The notes: a model not told the origin generated them from the sequence alone. Counted from the stretch's first letter, positions 45,786 to 56,058 are shown. The stretch is DNA of 64,000 nt from Gammaproteobacteria bacterium MOLA455 (GCA_000511875.1 AZIN01000004.1:310001-374000), one strand, 5' to 3'. Program-made: numbers and translations.

Positions 45786-46395
45786 CAGCCAATTCAATCA
45801 GAGAGCATCGGGATCTATATCTCAGAGCGCTATGTCGCGAGAGAGCAGTCGCGGTTTTAGCATTATCGAGGTGCTTATTACGCTATTGGTATTTGCAGTG
45901 GGTTTACTGGGATACGCCTCCCTGCAAAATCGCGCGCAAAAAGCTCAGCTCGAGGTCTATCAACGAGTCTACGCACTAAATTTGGTGGACTATATGGTCG
46001 ATCAGATCCGCTCAAACCCTCTGGCGCAAGGTTGTTATGGATTGGCCTCAACCGAAGTGGGAACCGGATTTTCGGGTTCCTACACCTGCTCAAGTTATGG
46101 CACCACTGAGACCCAGGCTCAAGTAGTGGATGCAGTTAATGAGTGGAGTGATTTATTAAAGGGCGCTGGTGAAGTGATGGATGGTGCCAGCGTTGGCGGG
46201 CTGTTGAATGCACGGGGCTGTATTGTCTATGACAGTGTCAATGAGAGCTACAGTATTTCTGTCGTCTGGCAGGGTTTGGTGGAAACCATTGCCCCAACAA
46301 GTACTAACTGCGGTGCCACAGGCTACGGTGGCGCCAGTAGCAAATTGCGCCGGGCAGTGACCTATGTAGTGCGTACCCCAACTCTGGACAGTTAA
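45778..46395 (+). CDS. pilV: type IV minor pilin PilV
   Basis: Minor pilin of about 205 aa. The prepilin site is SSRG^FSIIEVLITLLVFAVGLLGYASLQ, matching the PilV style VLxxLLxxxVGLLGxA. The start is uncertain: ATG 45778 overlaps the pilE stop (chosen for coupling), ATG 45766 is a few codons earlier and ATG 45832 gives a short 8-residue leader. The globular part has several cysteines (GCYG, TCSSYG, RGCIV, NCGATG). It is followed 2 bp later by pilW. Confidence 0.87.
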   Translation: MTNSQFNQRASGSISQSAMSRESSRGFSIIEVLITLLVFAVGLLGYASLQNRAQKAQLEVYQRVYALNLVDYMVDQIRSNPLAQGCYGLASTEVGTGFSGSYTCSSYGTTETQAQVVDAVNEWSDLLKGAGEVMDGASVGGLLNARGCIVYDSVNESYSISVVWQGLVETIAPTSTNCGATGYGGASSKLRRAVTYVVRTPTLDS

Positions 46396-46397
46396 CG

Positions 46398-47375
46398 ATG
46401 AACAGAAACGCCGCCTATTACGGCCACAGAGCCAGCCAGCAGCAGTCGGGATTTTCCATGGTCGAACTGTTGATTGCGGTGGCCCTAGGCATAGTATTGT
46501 CCTGGGCAATTCTCGATGTCACTCTAAACTCCTCGCGCACCGCTAGAGAGCTCGAGCTCACCAGCGAGATGGTGGAAAACGGTCGTTACCTGACCAATCT
46601 GTTAAGCCGTGAGCTGCAATTGGCTGGGTTCTATGGTCGTCTAGAAAACTATTTTGATGACTCCGTGACAGCGCAGCCCGATTACTGCACAGGAGTATCT
46701 TCGGCCAGCCTGCGCGATGGCATGAACTACCCAGTATTCGGATTAGATGGCGTTGCCGCCGGCACCACAACCTGTAACGGCGATGTTTTACTCAGCGGCT
46801 CGGATGTTCTGTTAATTCGTCGTGCGGATACCACCTCGGTTAATAGCACTGCCGGGCTGGATACTAACCAACATTATCTGCAAGAGACGGTCACCGCTGC
46901 AATATTGGATGCCGGCGTCAATAGTGGCAACTTTACCCTGCGGGAAAAAGATGACGTTACTGTGGCTGCCATTCGTGAGTATCACCAAGATATTTACTTC
47001 GTTGACACTGACAATGTGTTTAACCGCCTAAGTCTTATTAACGGAGCCTACGTCCCGGAACCCTTAGTTGAGGGGGTGGACGATTTTCAGCTGGTCTACG
47101 GCATTGATCGCTCTGGAGATGGGGTTGCCAATGCAGATGGGAGCAACCCCGCTTTTGTGGAGCTGCCCGCCTCAGCCAGCGAGTGGGAAGATGTGGTATC
47201 GGTAAAAGTTTTCTTGCTGCTCAGTAGCACCAGCAATGCACCGGGACTGGCTGACGGCAAAACCTACTCTTACGCAGACAAGGCGGGGATTACTTTTAGT
47301 GACAGTAAAAAACGCCGGTTATTTAGCGCTGTTGCGCGGCTCACTAATGTCAGCATTAAGAGGAGCGGCGCATGA
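46398..47375 (+). CDS. pilW: type IV minor pilin PilW
   Basis: Minor pilin of 325 aa. The prepilin site is QQSG^FSMVELLIAVALGIVLSWAIL; the long GlyIVL helix and the text NGRYLTNLLSRELQLAGFYG near residue 65 are typical of PilW. Known role: part of the PilV-PilW-PilX-FimU-PilE priming complex with PilY1 in the inner membrane and at the pilus tip. Its final 4 bases overlap the start of pilX. Confidence 0.9.
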   Translation: MNRNAAYYGHRASQQQSGFSMVELLIAVALGIVLSWAILDVTLNSSRTARELELTSEMVENGRYLTNLLSRELQLAGFYGRLENYFDDSVTAQPDYCTGVSSASLRDGMNYPVFGLDGVAAGTTTCNGDVLLSGSDVLLIRRADTTSVNSTAGLDTNQHYLQETVTAAILDAGVNSGNFTLREKDDVTVAAIREYHQDIYFVDTDNVFNRLSLINGAYVPEPLVEGVDDFQLVYGIDRSGDGVANADGSNPAFVELPASASEWEDVVSVKVFLLLSSTSNAPGLADGKTYSYADKAGITFSDSKKRRLFSAVARLTNVSIKRSGA

Positions 47376-47878
47376 AAAAACAATCTTTAGTGAGCATTTT
47401 TCACTTCAGAGCAGCACGACAGCGTGGCGCAGTTTTGATTGTCGCCCTTATCATGCTGCTGGTAATGACCACCCTCGGTGTCTCGACCATTACCTCGACT
47501 AATATCACTCTACAACTGGTGCAGAGTCAGCAGCGCCAGCAAGAAGCCAGCCAGGCGGCGCAAAACTCGATTAATTATCTGCTCAGCGATCTCGATTATT
47601 ACGTCAATAACAGCAGCTACCTAGATGGCAATGGCGATTTCACTCTCTCATTGCCAAATAATGTATCCAATGGCATGGCAGTCACCATCAACGGCCTGCA
47701 ATGTCTGTTACAGGCCACCCCTGCGGGTTGTTCTCTGCTCGAGGGCAGTTCGGCGCCCTGTCATCCAGAGTATTACTGGGAAGCTGATGTCAGCGTAACT
47801 GACCCGGTCTCGGGGGCATCATCGAATATTATTGAAGGATTCAAATTTAGGTATCTCGAGGGCTATTGCCCTGTTTGA
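47372..47878 (+). CDS. pilX: type IV pilus assembly protein PilX
   Basis: Minor pilin-like protein of 168 aa. The N-terminus RQRG^AVLIVALIMLLVMTTLGVS is the PilX pattern, in which the mature residue 1 is Ala and position 5 is not Glu. A short globular domain follows, with four cysteines in pairs. It starts inside the pilW stop region and is followed 19 bp later by pilY1. AGGAGCGG lies upstream of the ATG. Confidence 0.88.
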   Translation: MKKQSLVSIFHFRAARQRGAVLIVALIMLLVMTTLGVSTITSTNITLQLVQSQQRQQEASQAAQNSINYLLSDLDYYVNNSSYLDGNGDFTLSLPNNVSNGMAVTINGLQCLLQATPAGCSLLEGSSAPCHPEYYWEADVSVTDPVSGASSNIIEGFKFRYLEGYCPV

Positions 47879-47897
47879 TAAGCCAGGAGGCTGCACC

Positions 47898-50800
47898 ATG
47901 AAGCAAACACCTATATTGCATCGCAAGCTGTTAGTTCGAGGACCAGTAGTGGCATTGATACTACTTTTATCGCTCTGGTCTTCCGCCGCAGATATCGATA
48001 TTTTCCGCGCCAATTCAACCAATGTTGCGGTGCCCAATGTGCTACTTGTACTGGATAATTCGGCTAACTGGAACAGCAATTCCAATGGTGTGACTAAACA
48101 GCAGATTATGCATGAAGCGCTGTTTAAATTCCTCGACAGCCTCAGGAAGCGCTTTACTGATGATCCTGACTTCCAAGGTATCAATTTAGGTATATTGGTT
48201 TACTCCAGCGGCAACTCGCCGAAAGGGGGGAAAGCCATTCAGGCCTTCCTAAAAATTGAATCCGCAAGTGACGCTGATATCAATGCAATCAAGGCAAGGC
48301 TTTACTGCAATAAAGATGCATTTAAAGGCAATACTGCTGCGGCAAACGAGGCCGCCTGTCTCGCTCAACTGAGCATGGAATGGGGTGCAACAGGCTTTGA
48401 TGCGAGCCTGTTTTATGGCTCAGAAAATCTGCCAAAAACCAATAATGCGCCTATGGCTCTGGCGTTTAATGAAGCCTATTTGTGGTTTGCCGGGGAGGCT
48501 TATCAGTCGGGTCAGCAGGATGGCGTGCAGTCGTCGTCAAATATCGATGGCTTTGATCCCAGCGCCTTTAATGGCAGCAACTATATTAGCCCAATTGATG
48601 ATCAGGCCTGCGCCAATAACTATATGCTATTTATTTCCAATGGCGGCCCGGATAGTGGTGAGAATAATGTCGCTGAATCCAAGCTCGATGCTCTGGGTGG
48701 CGTCTTTGCCGGTGATCCATTATCCATTCAGTTTCACAGCGGTGAAGAGTCCAGCTGGCTGGATGAATATGCACGTTTTTTGAACACTAATGATATTAAT
48801 GATGACGTGGAGGGAAAACAGAATGTCTCGATCTATGCTGTTGATGTATTTGAGGCACTCAATTCCACCGGCAAACAATATGATCCCAGCACTGATGCAA
48901 AAAACTACAGACAATTTGGCCTGACTAAGCCTGAGGCTTCGAAGCATGCTTTGATGTATAACGCCTCCTCAGGTTTTGGTGGCGGCGACTATCTGATCGC
49001 TTCAGGGGCCGACGCACTGGCCGCGGCGTTAAACGATGTGGTCGATGATATTCTCGAGAAGAACAGTGTCTTTGCCGCGGTGAGTTTGCCTGTGTCGGTA
49101 AACATTAAGGGCACCAATGAAAATCAGATCTATATGGGCATCTTTCGCCCTTCACAACAGCCTCGTTGGGCTGGCAATCTCAAACTCTATCAAATTGGTC
49201 TCGACTCAATTACCGGCAAGCCGATATTAGTGGATGCCGAAGGGGATGCTGCGGAGGACACAGCTACCGGATTTATTGAAACACTGGCGCGAAGTTTTTG
49301 GACTGCCTCTAGCACCTATTGGACCAATATACCCACACTCTCGGTTAATCGTGGTTCCGAGACTACCAGTGTCAGCGACAATCCCGACGGCAAAGAAGTG
49401 GAGCGCGGCGGCGTGGCTCAGGGATTGCGTGAATATGTTGGTACCGGTCGCACTGTCTATACCTGCACCGGAACCTGCAGCAGTTTGGAAAACTTTGCGA
49501 CGTCCAACAATAATCTCAATTTCGGTGATTTTGGCGCTGCTGATAGCGCCGAGATGAATAACATTATCAACTGGTCAAAAGGCATTGATCTTGAAGATGC
49601 GGACAACGATGACCCCACAGATATCACCGATATTCGGCCCAATGTCCATGGTGATGTGATTCATTCTCAGCCAGTGGTGATCAATTACGGCGGTAGCACC
49701 GGACCCTATGTTTTTTATGGCTCTAACGACGGTATGTTCCACGGAGTCAAGGGCGGTATTGTTGAGAAGACCGTGGATGGAAGCTCTAAAGATGGCGAGG
49801 AGATCTGGGCATTTACGGCGCCGGAGCATTTCCCGCTACTTAAAGAACTCTACGACAACACTAGTTTGACTGGAGGCTTTGATAATAAGCCCTATTTTTT
49901 TGATGGCTCCGTAGGCAGCTATGTAGTCTACGACAGCAACAACGAAGTGAGCCGCGCTATCATCTACCTCACTGCGCGACGTGGTGGGGATCTGCTTTAT
50001 GCCCTCGACGTTACCGATCCTGAATCACCTCTGTTGAAATGGCGCAAAAGTAGTGCCGACGATGGCTTCAGTGAACTGGGGCAGACCTGGTCAAAGCCAG
50101 TTATTACCAAGTTAAAGATAGGAACTGAGGACAAAATCGTGCTTATTACGGGCTTGGGTTACGATCCCGATGTAGATGATGGAGATCTAGCAACCCGTAC
50201 CCAGGGTCGCGGTGTGATTGTTATTGATGCCTTAACTGGCGAGGATATTTGGCAGGTTACCTCAGCTTCAGTGTCTAGTCCCTCAGGCATAGTTCTCAGT
50301 GAAGCCAATATGACGTTTAGCGTGCCATCAGATCTCGCCGTGGTTGATCGCAATGGCAATGGTTACTCTGATCGAGTCTATTTTGGTGATACTGGGGGGC
50401 AGCTATGGCGCCTTGATATTGGCAGTTCCACTGTTGCCGATTGGAAAGCCACTCGTCTGTTTAAATTTTCCACTTCGCCACAGCGCTTCTTAAATGCACC
50501 CGATGTTGTTGAGAGTCCAGATGGCAACTACGACATGATTATTATTGGCTCTGGAAACCGGGAAAAACCCGTAGACACCTCAGTGCAAAATTATATGATT
50601 TTCTATCGTGACTACGACCAAACCAGCACTTCAACCTCGACAGTGACATTAACCCAAAATGACTTGGCGGCCGCCACTACCGCCGTCTCTGGTGACACGT
50701 CGGTCTTTGATCCTGACACTGACATCACCTCCAACAGCAAATTTTTAAAAGGCTGGTATCTGGCCCTTGAAAGCGGTGAGAAAGTAGTGACTTCAGTGCT

Positions 50801-51143
50801 AACAACTAATGAGGTCGCCACCTTTGCGACCAATCTTCCCGGGCAAAACGATGCTTGTACGGACTTAGGTGAAGCGCGAATTTATAAAATAAATCCCTTT
50901 GCCGTATTGGGTAAGGCACCTGGAGAGAAAAACTATGCCACCGTTGAAGGCGGTGGTTTCTTGCCGCAGCCTGTGGGCTTTACCGTTATGGTCGAAGAGG
51001 AAATCTGCGATGCCGATGGCAACTGCACCATTGAGGAAAAAGCAGTCAGTGGTGTCATGTTTGGATTTCACGCGGAGGACACTGAGGGAGACCCATTGGG
51101 CGTTAGGCGTAGAGTCTGGTGGTACAGTAAACAGGACAAGTAG
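47898..51143 (+). CDS. pilY1: type IV pilus tip adhesin / mechanosensor PilY1
   Basis: Secreted PilY1/PilC protein of 1081 aa. I start at 47898 where AGGAGG lies upstream; an in-frame ATG at 47832 inside pilX is less likely. A signal peptide covers about residues 1-31. The N-terminal von Willebrand A-like part begins VPNVLLVLDNSANWN: the metal motif DxSxS reads DNSAN (53-57), so the last Ser is Asn. The C-terminal seven-bladed propeller has YGSNDGMFHG, TARRGGDLLYALD and the calcium-loop region DRNGNGYSDRVYFGD followed by GGQLWRLD, all hallmarks of PilY1. Known role: surface sensing, adhesion and retraction control. It ends 40 bp from the convergent pilR. Confidence 0.95.
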   Translation: MKQTPILHRKLLVRGPVVALILLLSLWSSAADIDIFRANSTNVAVPNVLLVLDNSANWNSNSNGVTKQQIMHEALFKFLDSLRKRFTDDPDFQGINLGILVYSSGNSPKGGKAIQAFLKIESASDADINAIKARLYCNKDAFKGNTAAANEAACLAQLSMEWGATGFDASLFYGSENLPKTNNAPMALAFNEAYLWFAGEAYQSGQQDGVQSSSNIDGFDPSAFNGSNYISPIDDQACANNYMLFISNGGPDSGENNVAESKLDALGGVFAGDPLSIQFHSGEESSWLDEYARFLNTNDINDDVEGKQNVSIYAVDVFEALNSTGKQYDPSTDAKNYRQFGLTKPEASKHALMYNASSGFGGGDYLIASGADALAAALNDVVDDILEKNSVFAAVSLPVSVNIKGTNENQIYMGIFRPSQQPRWAGNLKLYQIGLDSITGKPILVDAEGDAAEDTATGFIETLARSFWTASSTYWTNIPTLSVNRGSETTSVSDNPDGKEVERGGVAQGLREYVGTGRTVYTCTGTCSSLENFATSNNNLNFGDFGAADSAEMNNIINWSKGIDLEDADNDDPTDITDIRPNVHGDVIHSQPVVINYGGSTGPYVFYGSNDGMFHGVKGGIVEKTVDGSSKDGEEIWAFTAPEHFPLLKELYDNTSLTGGFDNKPYFFDGSVGSYVVYDSNNEVSRAIIYLTARRGGDLLYALDVTDPESPLLKWRKSSADDGFSELGQTWSKPVITKLKIGTEDKIVLITGLGYDPDVDDGDLATRTQGRGVIVIDALTGEDIWQVTSASVSSPSGIVLSEANMTFSVPSDLAVVDRNGNGYSDRVYFGDTGGQLWRLDIGSSTVADWKATRLFKFSTSPQRFLNAPDVVESPDGNYDMIIIGSGNREKPVDTSVQNYMIFYRDYDQTSTSTSTVTLTQNDLAAATTAVSGDTSVFDPDTDITSNSKFLKGWYLALESGEKVVTSVLTTNEVATFATNLPGQNDACTDLGEARIYKINPFAVLGKAPGEKNYATVEGGGFLPQPVGFTVMVEEEICDADGNCTIEEKAVSGVMFGFHAEDTEGDPLGVRRRVWWYSKQDK

Positions 51144-51182
51144 TCTGGCTTTTTATTCCCTAGCGTTGACACTGCTGGTTAG

Positions 51183-52532
51183 CTAATCATCCAGCCCAAG
51201 CTTTTGCAGGCGATAGCGTATGGAACGAAAACTGATGCCGAGTTTTTTCGCGGCGGCAGTTTTGTTCCAGCGAGAGCGCTCTAAGGTATCCAATAAAATC
51301 TCTTTTTCTATTTCCTCAAGATGATCATCCAAGGAGTTAATCTCCGCGGGCTGGCGCTCGGGATGAGCAATCTTACTCTGTTCTTGGCCGCCACTGTCGC
51401 CGTAAAGCTTAAGGTCCGTAACCTCAATACGGTTTTCTTCACAAAGGGTAGCGGCTCGCTCAAGAATGTTTTCCAGCTCACGAACATTGCCTGGAAAGTT
51501 GTAACAACGCAGTGCATCCAGCGCCGAATTGGACAACTCAACGGCTTTGCCGTTGCTGCGGAGATGCTTGAGAAACTCCTTAGTAAGCGGTTCTATATCT
51601 TCAGGGCGCTGTCGCAGACTGGGCATATGAATATCTATCACATTGAGTCTGTAGAATAGGTCGCTGCGAAAGCAGCCCTCCATCACCGCATTCTGAAGGT
51701 TTTTGTGGGTGGCGCTAATCAGCCTTACATCTACCTCCACCTCGCTCTCTGAACCCACAGGTCGAACCCGTTTCTCCTGAATCGCACGGAGCAATTTAAC
51801 CTGCATATCTAGAGGTAGGTCAGCCACCTCATCGAGAAATAATGTGCCGCCCGATGCCGCCTGAAAAAGTCCCATCTTATCTTCAATAGCACCGGTAAAG
51901 CTGCCCTTGAGATGACCAAAAAACTCCGACTCCATTAGATTGCTCGGAATAGCGCCGCAGTTCACCGCGGCGAATAGATTTTTAGCTCGAGCACTCTGCT
52001 GATGTATTGACCGAGCCGCCAGTTCTTTACCAGTGCCCGACTCACCGCTGATATGCATAGGTGCCTGACTGCGTGCCACCTTGGTGATCTGCTGACGAAT
52101 ATTCTGCATATGCTGTGATTCGCCGAGTAGCAGAGGTTCATTGATCATGCTCGTTATATGGGCGGCGTCAGGCAGTGACAGGGCGTTGCTAATTAGATTG
52201 CGCAAACGCGATAGGTTGATCGGCTTGGAGAGAAAATCAAACGCCCCCAATTTAAGCGCCTCGACCGCAAGTTCCACATTGCCATAGGCGGTTAACACCG
52301 CGATCGGTAGCTGTGGATGGTGCTTCTGCACATAGGCGACTAGGTCGAGACCGCTGCCGTCTGGCAGGCGCATATCAGTTAGACAGAGATCGAAGGATTG
52401 CTGTTTGAGTTCGGCTTTGGCTTCCCTAACGGTTTCCACCGCTATGGCAGAAATACTCATTTTTGCCAGTGTCAGCTTGAGTAGTTCGCGTAAATCCAGT
52501 TCATCATCAATGATCAGAACGGTTTTCTTCAT
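51183..52532 (-). CDS. pilR: sigma-54-dependent response regulator PilR
   Basis: NtrC-type activator of about 449 aa. I start at 52532 (MKKTVLIIDDE) since AAGGA lies 8 bases upstream; an ATG 9 bases earlier has it too close. The receiver domain (about 1-115) has acidic DD near residue 9 and phosphate-acceptor Asp in CLTDMRLPDGSG. The AAA+ domain has Walker A GESGTGKE, the sigma-54 contact loop GSFTGA and Walker B FLDEVADLP. A Fis-type HTH ends the protein (KTAAAKKLGISFRSIRYRL). Known target in relatives: the pilA major pilin, which is not in this window. Confidence 0.93.
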   Translation of the reverse strand: MKKTVLIIDDELDLRELLKLTLAKMSISAIAVETVREAKAELKQQSFDLCLTDMRLPDGSGLDLVAYVQKHHPQLPIAVLTAYGNVELAVEALKLGAFDFLSKPINLSRLRNLISNALSLPDAAHITSMINEPLLLGESQHMQNIRQQITKVARSQAPMHISGESGTGKELAARSIHQQSARAKNLFAAVNCGAIPSNLMESEFFGHLKGSFTGAIEDKMGLFQAASGGTLFLDEVADLPLDMQVKLLRAIQEKRVRPVGSESEVEVDVRLISATHKNLQNAVMEGCFRSDLFYRLNVIDIHMPSLRQRPEDIEPLTKEFLKHLRSNGKAVELSNSALDALRCYNFPGNVRELENILERAATLCEENRIEVTDLKLYGDSGGQEQSKIAHPERQPAEINSLDDHLEEIEKEILLDTLERSRWNKTAAAKKLGISFRSIRYRLQKLGLDD

Positions 52533-54153
52533 TGTCTGCATTCCTTGGCAGGAGCTTGGCCGGATCAGAAAATACTATTTTAAAGTAGCCTTCTGATGCG
52601 CTTTTATACACATAGCTTAGTGTAGCGAAGTTTATTTCACAAAGTTCCCGAGCTATGTAGAGGCCGAGCCCCACACCCTGTTTTTCGGTGGTAAAAAAGG
52701 GTTCAAAGATTTTATGTTTGTTGGCGTCAGAAACGCCTTCGCCGCGATCGTAGATTTTTAGCATGGCCAGATTCATATCGGTCTGATAATCAAAGCGAAT
52801 GGCCACCCAAGGCTGGCCGGTTTTCTTCTCTGAGTGACGCAGTGCATTGCTGATTAAATTGACCAACACCTGTTGCAGTTGACTGCTATCAAATGGTGCA
52901 TTAACAGACTGTGCTGAAGTGTCAATTTCGATCTGGGGATTATTAAACAGATTACTCTCTTGCACCTGGGTTTTACTCAGCATGCAATTGGCAAATATAT
53001 TGGTGACACTAATTTGCGGTGCCTGCTGTCGTGACAGTTGCAGAACATCCTGCACCAAATTGTCCATTCGGTTACTGTGGCGCAGCATCACGTCTACCAG
53101 CTGCTGGTCCGCCTGATCCAACTGCGACTCCTGAAGCAACTGTGCGGCGTGGCTAATGGCACCGAGAGGATTGCGTATTTCATGGGCAATACTTGAGGTC
53201 AGTGCCCCCAGGGAGCTGTTTTTTAGCTGCTGAGCATGTTGCGAAAGAGTCCGTGCATCTTCGATAAATAAAATCGTATCTACAACACTGTTACTGTGAA
53301 TTTCACTAAAGCTGATTTGCAGCGGAATATCGGAGTTTTTACATATAAAGGTTGGCAGCTGTCGCTGTGGATTGGCCTTCCAGTCATGATAGTAAGTCAG
53401 TAGTTCGGCTACCTGATCGAGGGATTCGTGGCGTGCGAGTAGTTTCTGGCTATCACTTGGACCCAGTAAAAGGGACGCCCGCTCATTGAGTTGCTCTATA
53501 CAAAAATCACTGTCAAAGACAATAATGCCGGTGAGCATCTTATTAAAAACCAGGTCATTGATATGCTGCAACCTTGTCGCCGCTCTGGATTCACTTTCGG
53601 CCAAAGCCTGTACCAGAGTCAAACGTTTAGTCAGATAGATAAAGATTGCCGCAGTGGCAAACAGCAGAATGCCGAAGACACCACTGCGCACTGCTTCCGT
53701 TTGTCCGCCGTCGCTGAAAAGAAATTCCGACATGGCTATAGAGACAGGTATAAAGCTGGCAATCGCAGCAATGGATAGCGCTAACCTGGTCTTCAGGAAA
53801 GTGCCGGATGCGGCCACAGTAACCATTAGCAGATAGCCCATGGATCCGGCCATTGCACCAGAGCTGTAGAGCATTAGATTAATCGCCACCACATCCACCA
53901 GTAACATCGCAAATAGCAGAGTTTCGTTGGGCCTCCAACGCAATAATTGGAACAGTGGCAGATTGAGTAGGCTGGCTATTAGATATGCTGCAGCGGCTGT
54001 GGAAAAGAGGCCGCTGTCGCTGTCATCGAAAAAGATGGGAGAGGAATCTAAGTGGCCCAGCCACAGAAGCAGGGCGGAGAGAAATAGCCTGTAGCTGGAA
54101 TAGAGCTTGAGTAATCTAGGGGGGGCGTGATTGCGCCGCGATGCTTCCTGCAT
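52507..54153 (-). CDS. pilS: sensor histidine kinase PilS
   Basis: Membrane sensor kinase of about 548 aa. The start is set at 54153, where GGAGA precedes ATG by 7-8 bases; an earlier ATG at 54171 is possible. About six hydrophobic segments lie between residues 20 and 185, then a PAS-like region (FNKMLTGIIVFDSDFCIEQLN near 210). The HisKA box SSIAHEIRNPLGAISHAAQLL holds the phospho-accepting His. The ATPase part has N, G1 (KIYDRGEGV) and G2 (GLGLYIA) boxes. It overlaps pilR by 26 bp. PilS is known to read pilin level in the membrane. Confidence 0.92.
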   Translation of the reverse strand: MQEASRRNHAPPRLLKLYSSYRLFLSALLLWLGHLDSSPIFFDDSDSGLFSTAAAAYLIASLLNLPLFQLLRWRPNETLLFAMLLVDVVAINLMLYSSGAMAGSMGYLLMVTVAASGTFLKTRLALSIAAIASFIPVSIAMSEFLFSDGGQTEAVRSGVFGILLFATAAIFIYLTKRLTLVQALAESESRAATRLQHINDLVFNKMLTGIIVFDSDFCIEQLNERASLLLGPSDSQKLLARHESLDQVAELLTYYHDWKANPQRQLPTFICKNSDIPLQISFSEIHSNSVVDTILFIEDARTLSQHAQQLKNSSLGALTSSIAHEIRNPLGAISHAAQLLQESQLDQADQQLVDVMLRHSNRMDNLVQDVLQLSRQQAPQISVTNIFANCMLSKTQVQESNLFNNPQIEIDTSAQSVNAPFDSSQLQQVLVNLISNALRHSEKKTGQPWVAIRFDYQTDMNLAMLKIYDRGEGVSDANKHKIFEPFFTTEKQGVGLGLYIARELCEINFATLSYVYKSASEGYFKIVFSDPAKLLPRNADNEENRSDH

Positions 54154-54197
54154 ACTGATATCTCCATCCAAATTGGAGTTAACTCAACCAGCCTTTA

Positions 54198-55031
54198 TCA
54201 GTCGTAGATTGTGGCTATAGCCAAACGCTTGTGTTGAGTTTTATTGTAAATAGCAATCAGCCGATCCTCAATTTCCTGAGAGACAGCTTTGTTTTCAAGA
54301 AAATTATCAATTTCGTCATAACTGAGCCCGAGAACGTGCTCATCGGCTTTCTGTGGTGTCAGACATTCCAGATCCGCAGTCGGGGTCTTGATTACTAGGG
54401 AGTCTGGCGCACCCAGAGTCTTGGCCAGCATTCGCACTTGACGCTTGCTCAGTCCAAACAGCGGTGCCAGATCACAGGCGCCGTCACCAAATTTAGTATA
54501 GAAGCCAGTAATATTTTCTGCCGAGTGATCTGTCCCTAGAACCAACCCCCCAAGAATACCGGCGATCTCATACTGTGAAGCCATCCGTGCGCGCGCTTTG
54601 AGATTGCCCTTGGCAAAATCAATCACGCCTTTGTCTTGGGGATGCAAACCATTTTCGGTCAGGGCGCCGCAAACGCTGTCATGAATAGCATCAGCGCCTC
54701 CTTTGATATTAACGGTAAGACTTTTACTGGGCTGGATAAAGCTCAATGCCACTTGGGCATCCTCCTCATCCATCTGTACGTCATAGGGCAGACGCACAGC
54801 AATAAACTGATAGTCACCAGAGTTCTGCTCAGCATTTAACTGGTCTATCGAGAGTTGCGCGAGACGGCCACAGGTTGACGAGTCAACACCGCCGCTAATG
54901 CCCAGAACGAGAGTCTTACAACCAGCTGCTATGAGCTGGCCTTTGATAAATTGTATTCTGCGCTGGATTTCAAAATGCGGGTCGATCTCTGGAATAACGC
55001 GCATTTCTTGGATAATAGCTGCCTTGTTCAT
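54198..55031 (-). CDS. nadE: NH3-dependent NAD+ synthetase
   Basis: Last step of NAD synthesis, amidating deamido-NAD with ammonia and ATP. The protein is 277 aa (E. coli 275). The PP-loop [10 protein letters not shown] lies near residue 42, [15 protein letters not shown] follows, and LGTDHSAEN and [23 protein letters not shown] close the active site. There is no glutaminase domain, so ammonia is the donor. It lies between bamD (34 bp) and pilS (44 bp) on the same strand. Confidence 0.96.
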   Translation of the reverse strand: MNKAAIIQEMRVIPEIDPHFEIQRRIQFIKGQLIAAGCKTLVLGISGGVDSSTCGRLAQLSIDQLNAEQNSGDYQFIAVRLPYDVQMDEEDAQVALSFIQPSKSLTVNIKGGADAIHDSVCGALTENGLHPQDKGVIDFAKGNLKARARMASQYEIAGILGGLVLGTDHSAENITGFYTKFGDGACDLAPLFGLSKRQVRMLAKTLGAPDSLVIKTPTADLECLTPQKADEHVLGLSYDEIDNFLENKAVSQEIEDRLIAIYNKTQHKRLAIATIYD

Positions 55032-55065
55032 AAGCTCCGCAACACCCCTTTGGACAGTGGATAAA

Positions 55066-56058
55066 TTAGTCGACTAGACCAAAGGAAATACGATTCCAAA
55101 TCGAGCGCGGTTCTTCTTTCTTATCTTCATTGGTCTCAATAAGCTCAGCTTCGCGCACAGAACGATTATAGATAGCGCGGGAGTCAAAAGCTGGCGGTTG
55201 CAGCCGCTCGAGCAAACCAAAGGTTATTTTGCCGAGGAACGAATCGTCACTGCCCACCAGACGCTTGTCAAAATCGAACTCGCCTGACTGATTGAGCGAA
55301 GGGTGCTCGGGATAGTTTGCAGCCAAGACTTCAACCGCATGATCAGCTAGTTCCTGCATGCCCAACATCTGATAACCCTGAGCCATCACCGCAAGACCAT
55401 CTGGAACAGCTGGCGTTTGTTGGAAGTTCTCCACCACAAAGCGACCGCGATTAGCGGCAGCTAAATAAGCACCGCGAGAGAAGTAGTAGTTGGCCACATG
55501 TATTTCAGCGCGGCCTAACCGGTTGCGTAGGTTCACCAGGCGCTTGCGTGCATCGGCAGCATAAGGGCTTTTCGGGAAGCGATTGAGCAGTTCCGAAAAA
55601 GTGCCAAAGGCATTGCGCGCTGTGCCTATGTCTCGCATGCTGCTATCTGTGGGAAGAAAGTTATCAAAGACGCTAGAAGCCTGTGAGACCTCAGAGAGAC
55701 CTTTTACATAAAAGGCGTAATCGACATTGGGATGTTGAGGGTGCAAACGGATAAAACGGTCTGCGGCGGCAATGCTAGAGTCATGGTCACCGGACTTAAA
55801 CTGTGCGTACATAAGTTCAAGCTGAGCCTGCTCGGCGTACTTGCCAAAGGGAAACTGTGACTCCAGCAACTCCAGGTTGCTAATCGCTACCGACCAGTTG
55901 CTCGAGTTGAGGCTGCTTTGGATTTTTTCGTAAAAATCGACTTCGGTGTAGCCAGAGCTTTCGTCTTCAGTAGACTCATCCTCACCCCATCCCAACCAAG
56001 AGCATCCAGAGATAGCAGACAAACTCAATATGAGTAAAATAATTGACCTGATTTTCAT
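55066..56058 (-). CDS. bamD: outer membrane assembly lipoprotein BamD
   Basis: Lipoprotein of the BAM complex that inserts outer-membrane barrels such as the TBDRs found here. The protein is 330 aa, longer than E. coli (245) and close to Pseudomonas forms. The lipobox LSAISGC places the lipidated Cys at residue 19, with Ser next, which allows outer-membrane sorting. Five TPR-like repeats run from about 40 to 240 ([50 protein letters not shown]). The tail after 250 is charged and variable. It is divergent from rluD, as in many gammaproteobacteria. Confidence 0.94.
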   Translation of the reverse strand: MKIRSIILLILSLSAISGCSWLGWGEDESTEDESSGYTEVDFYEKIQSSLNSSNWSVAISNLELLESQFPFGKYAEQAQLELMYAQFKSGDHDSSIAAADRFIRLHPQHPNVDYAFYVKGLSEVSQASSVFDNFLPTDSSMRDIGTARNAFGTFSELLNRFPKSPYAADARKRLVNLRNRLGRAEIHVANYYFSRGAYLAAANRGRFVVENFQQTPAVPDGLAVMAQGYQMLGMQELADHAVEVLAANYPEHPSLNQSGEFDFDKRLVGSDDSFLGKITFGLLERLQPPAFDSRAIYNRSVREAELIETNEDKKEEPRSIWNRISFGLVD

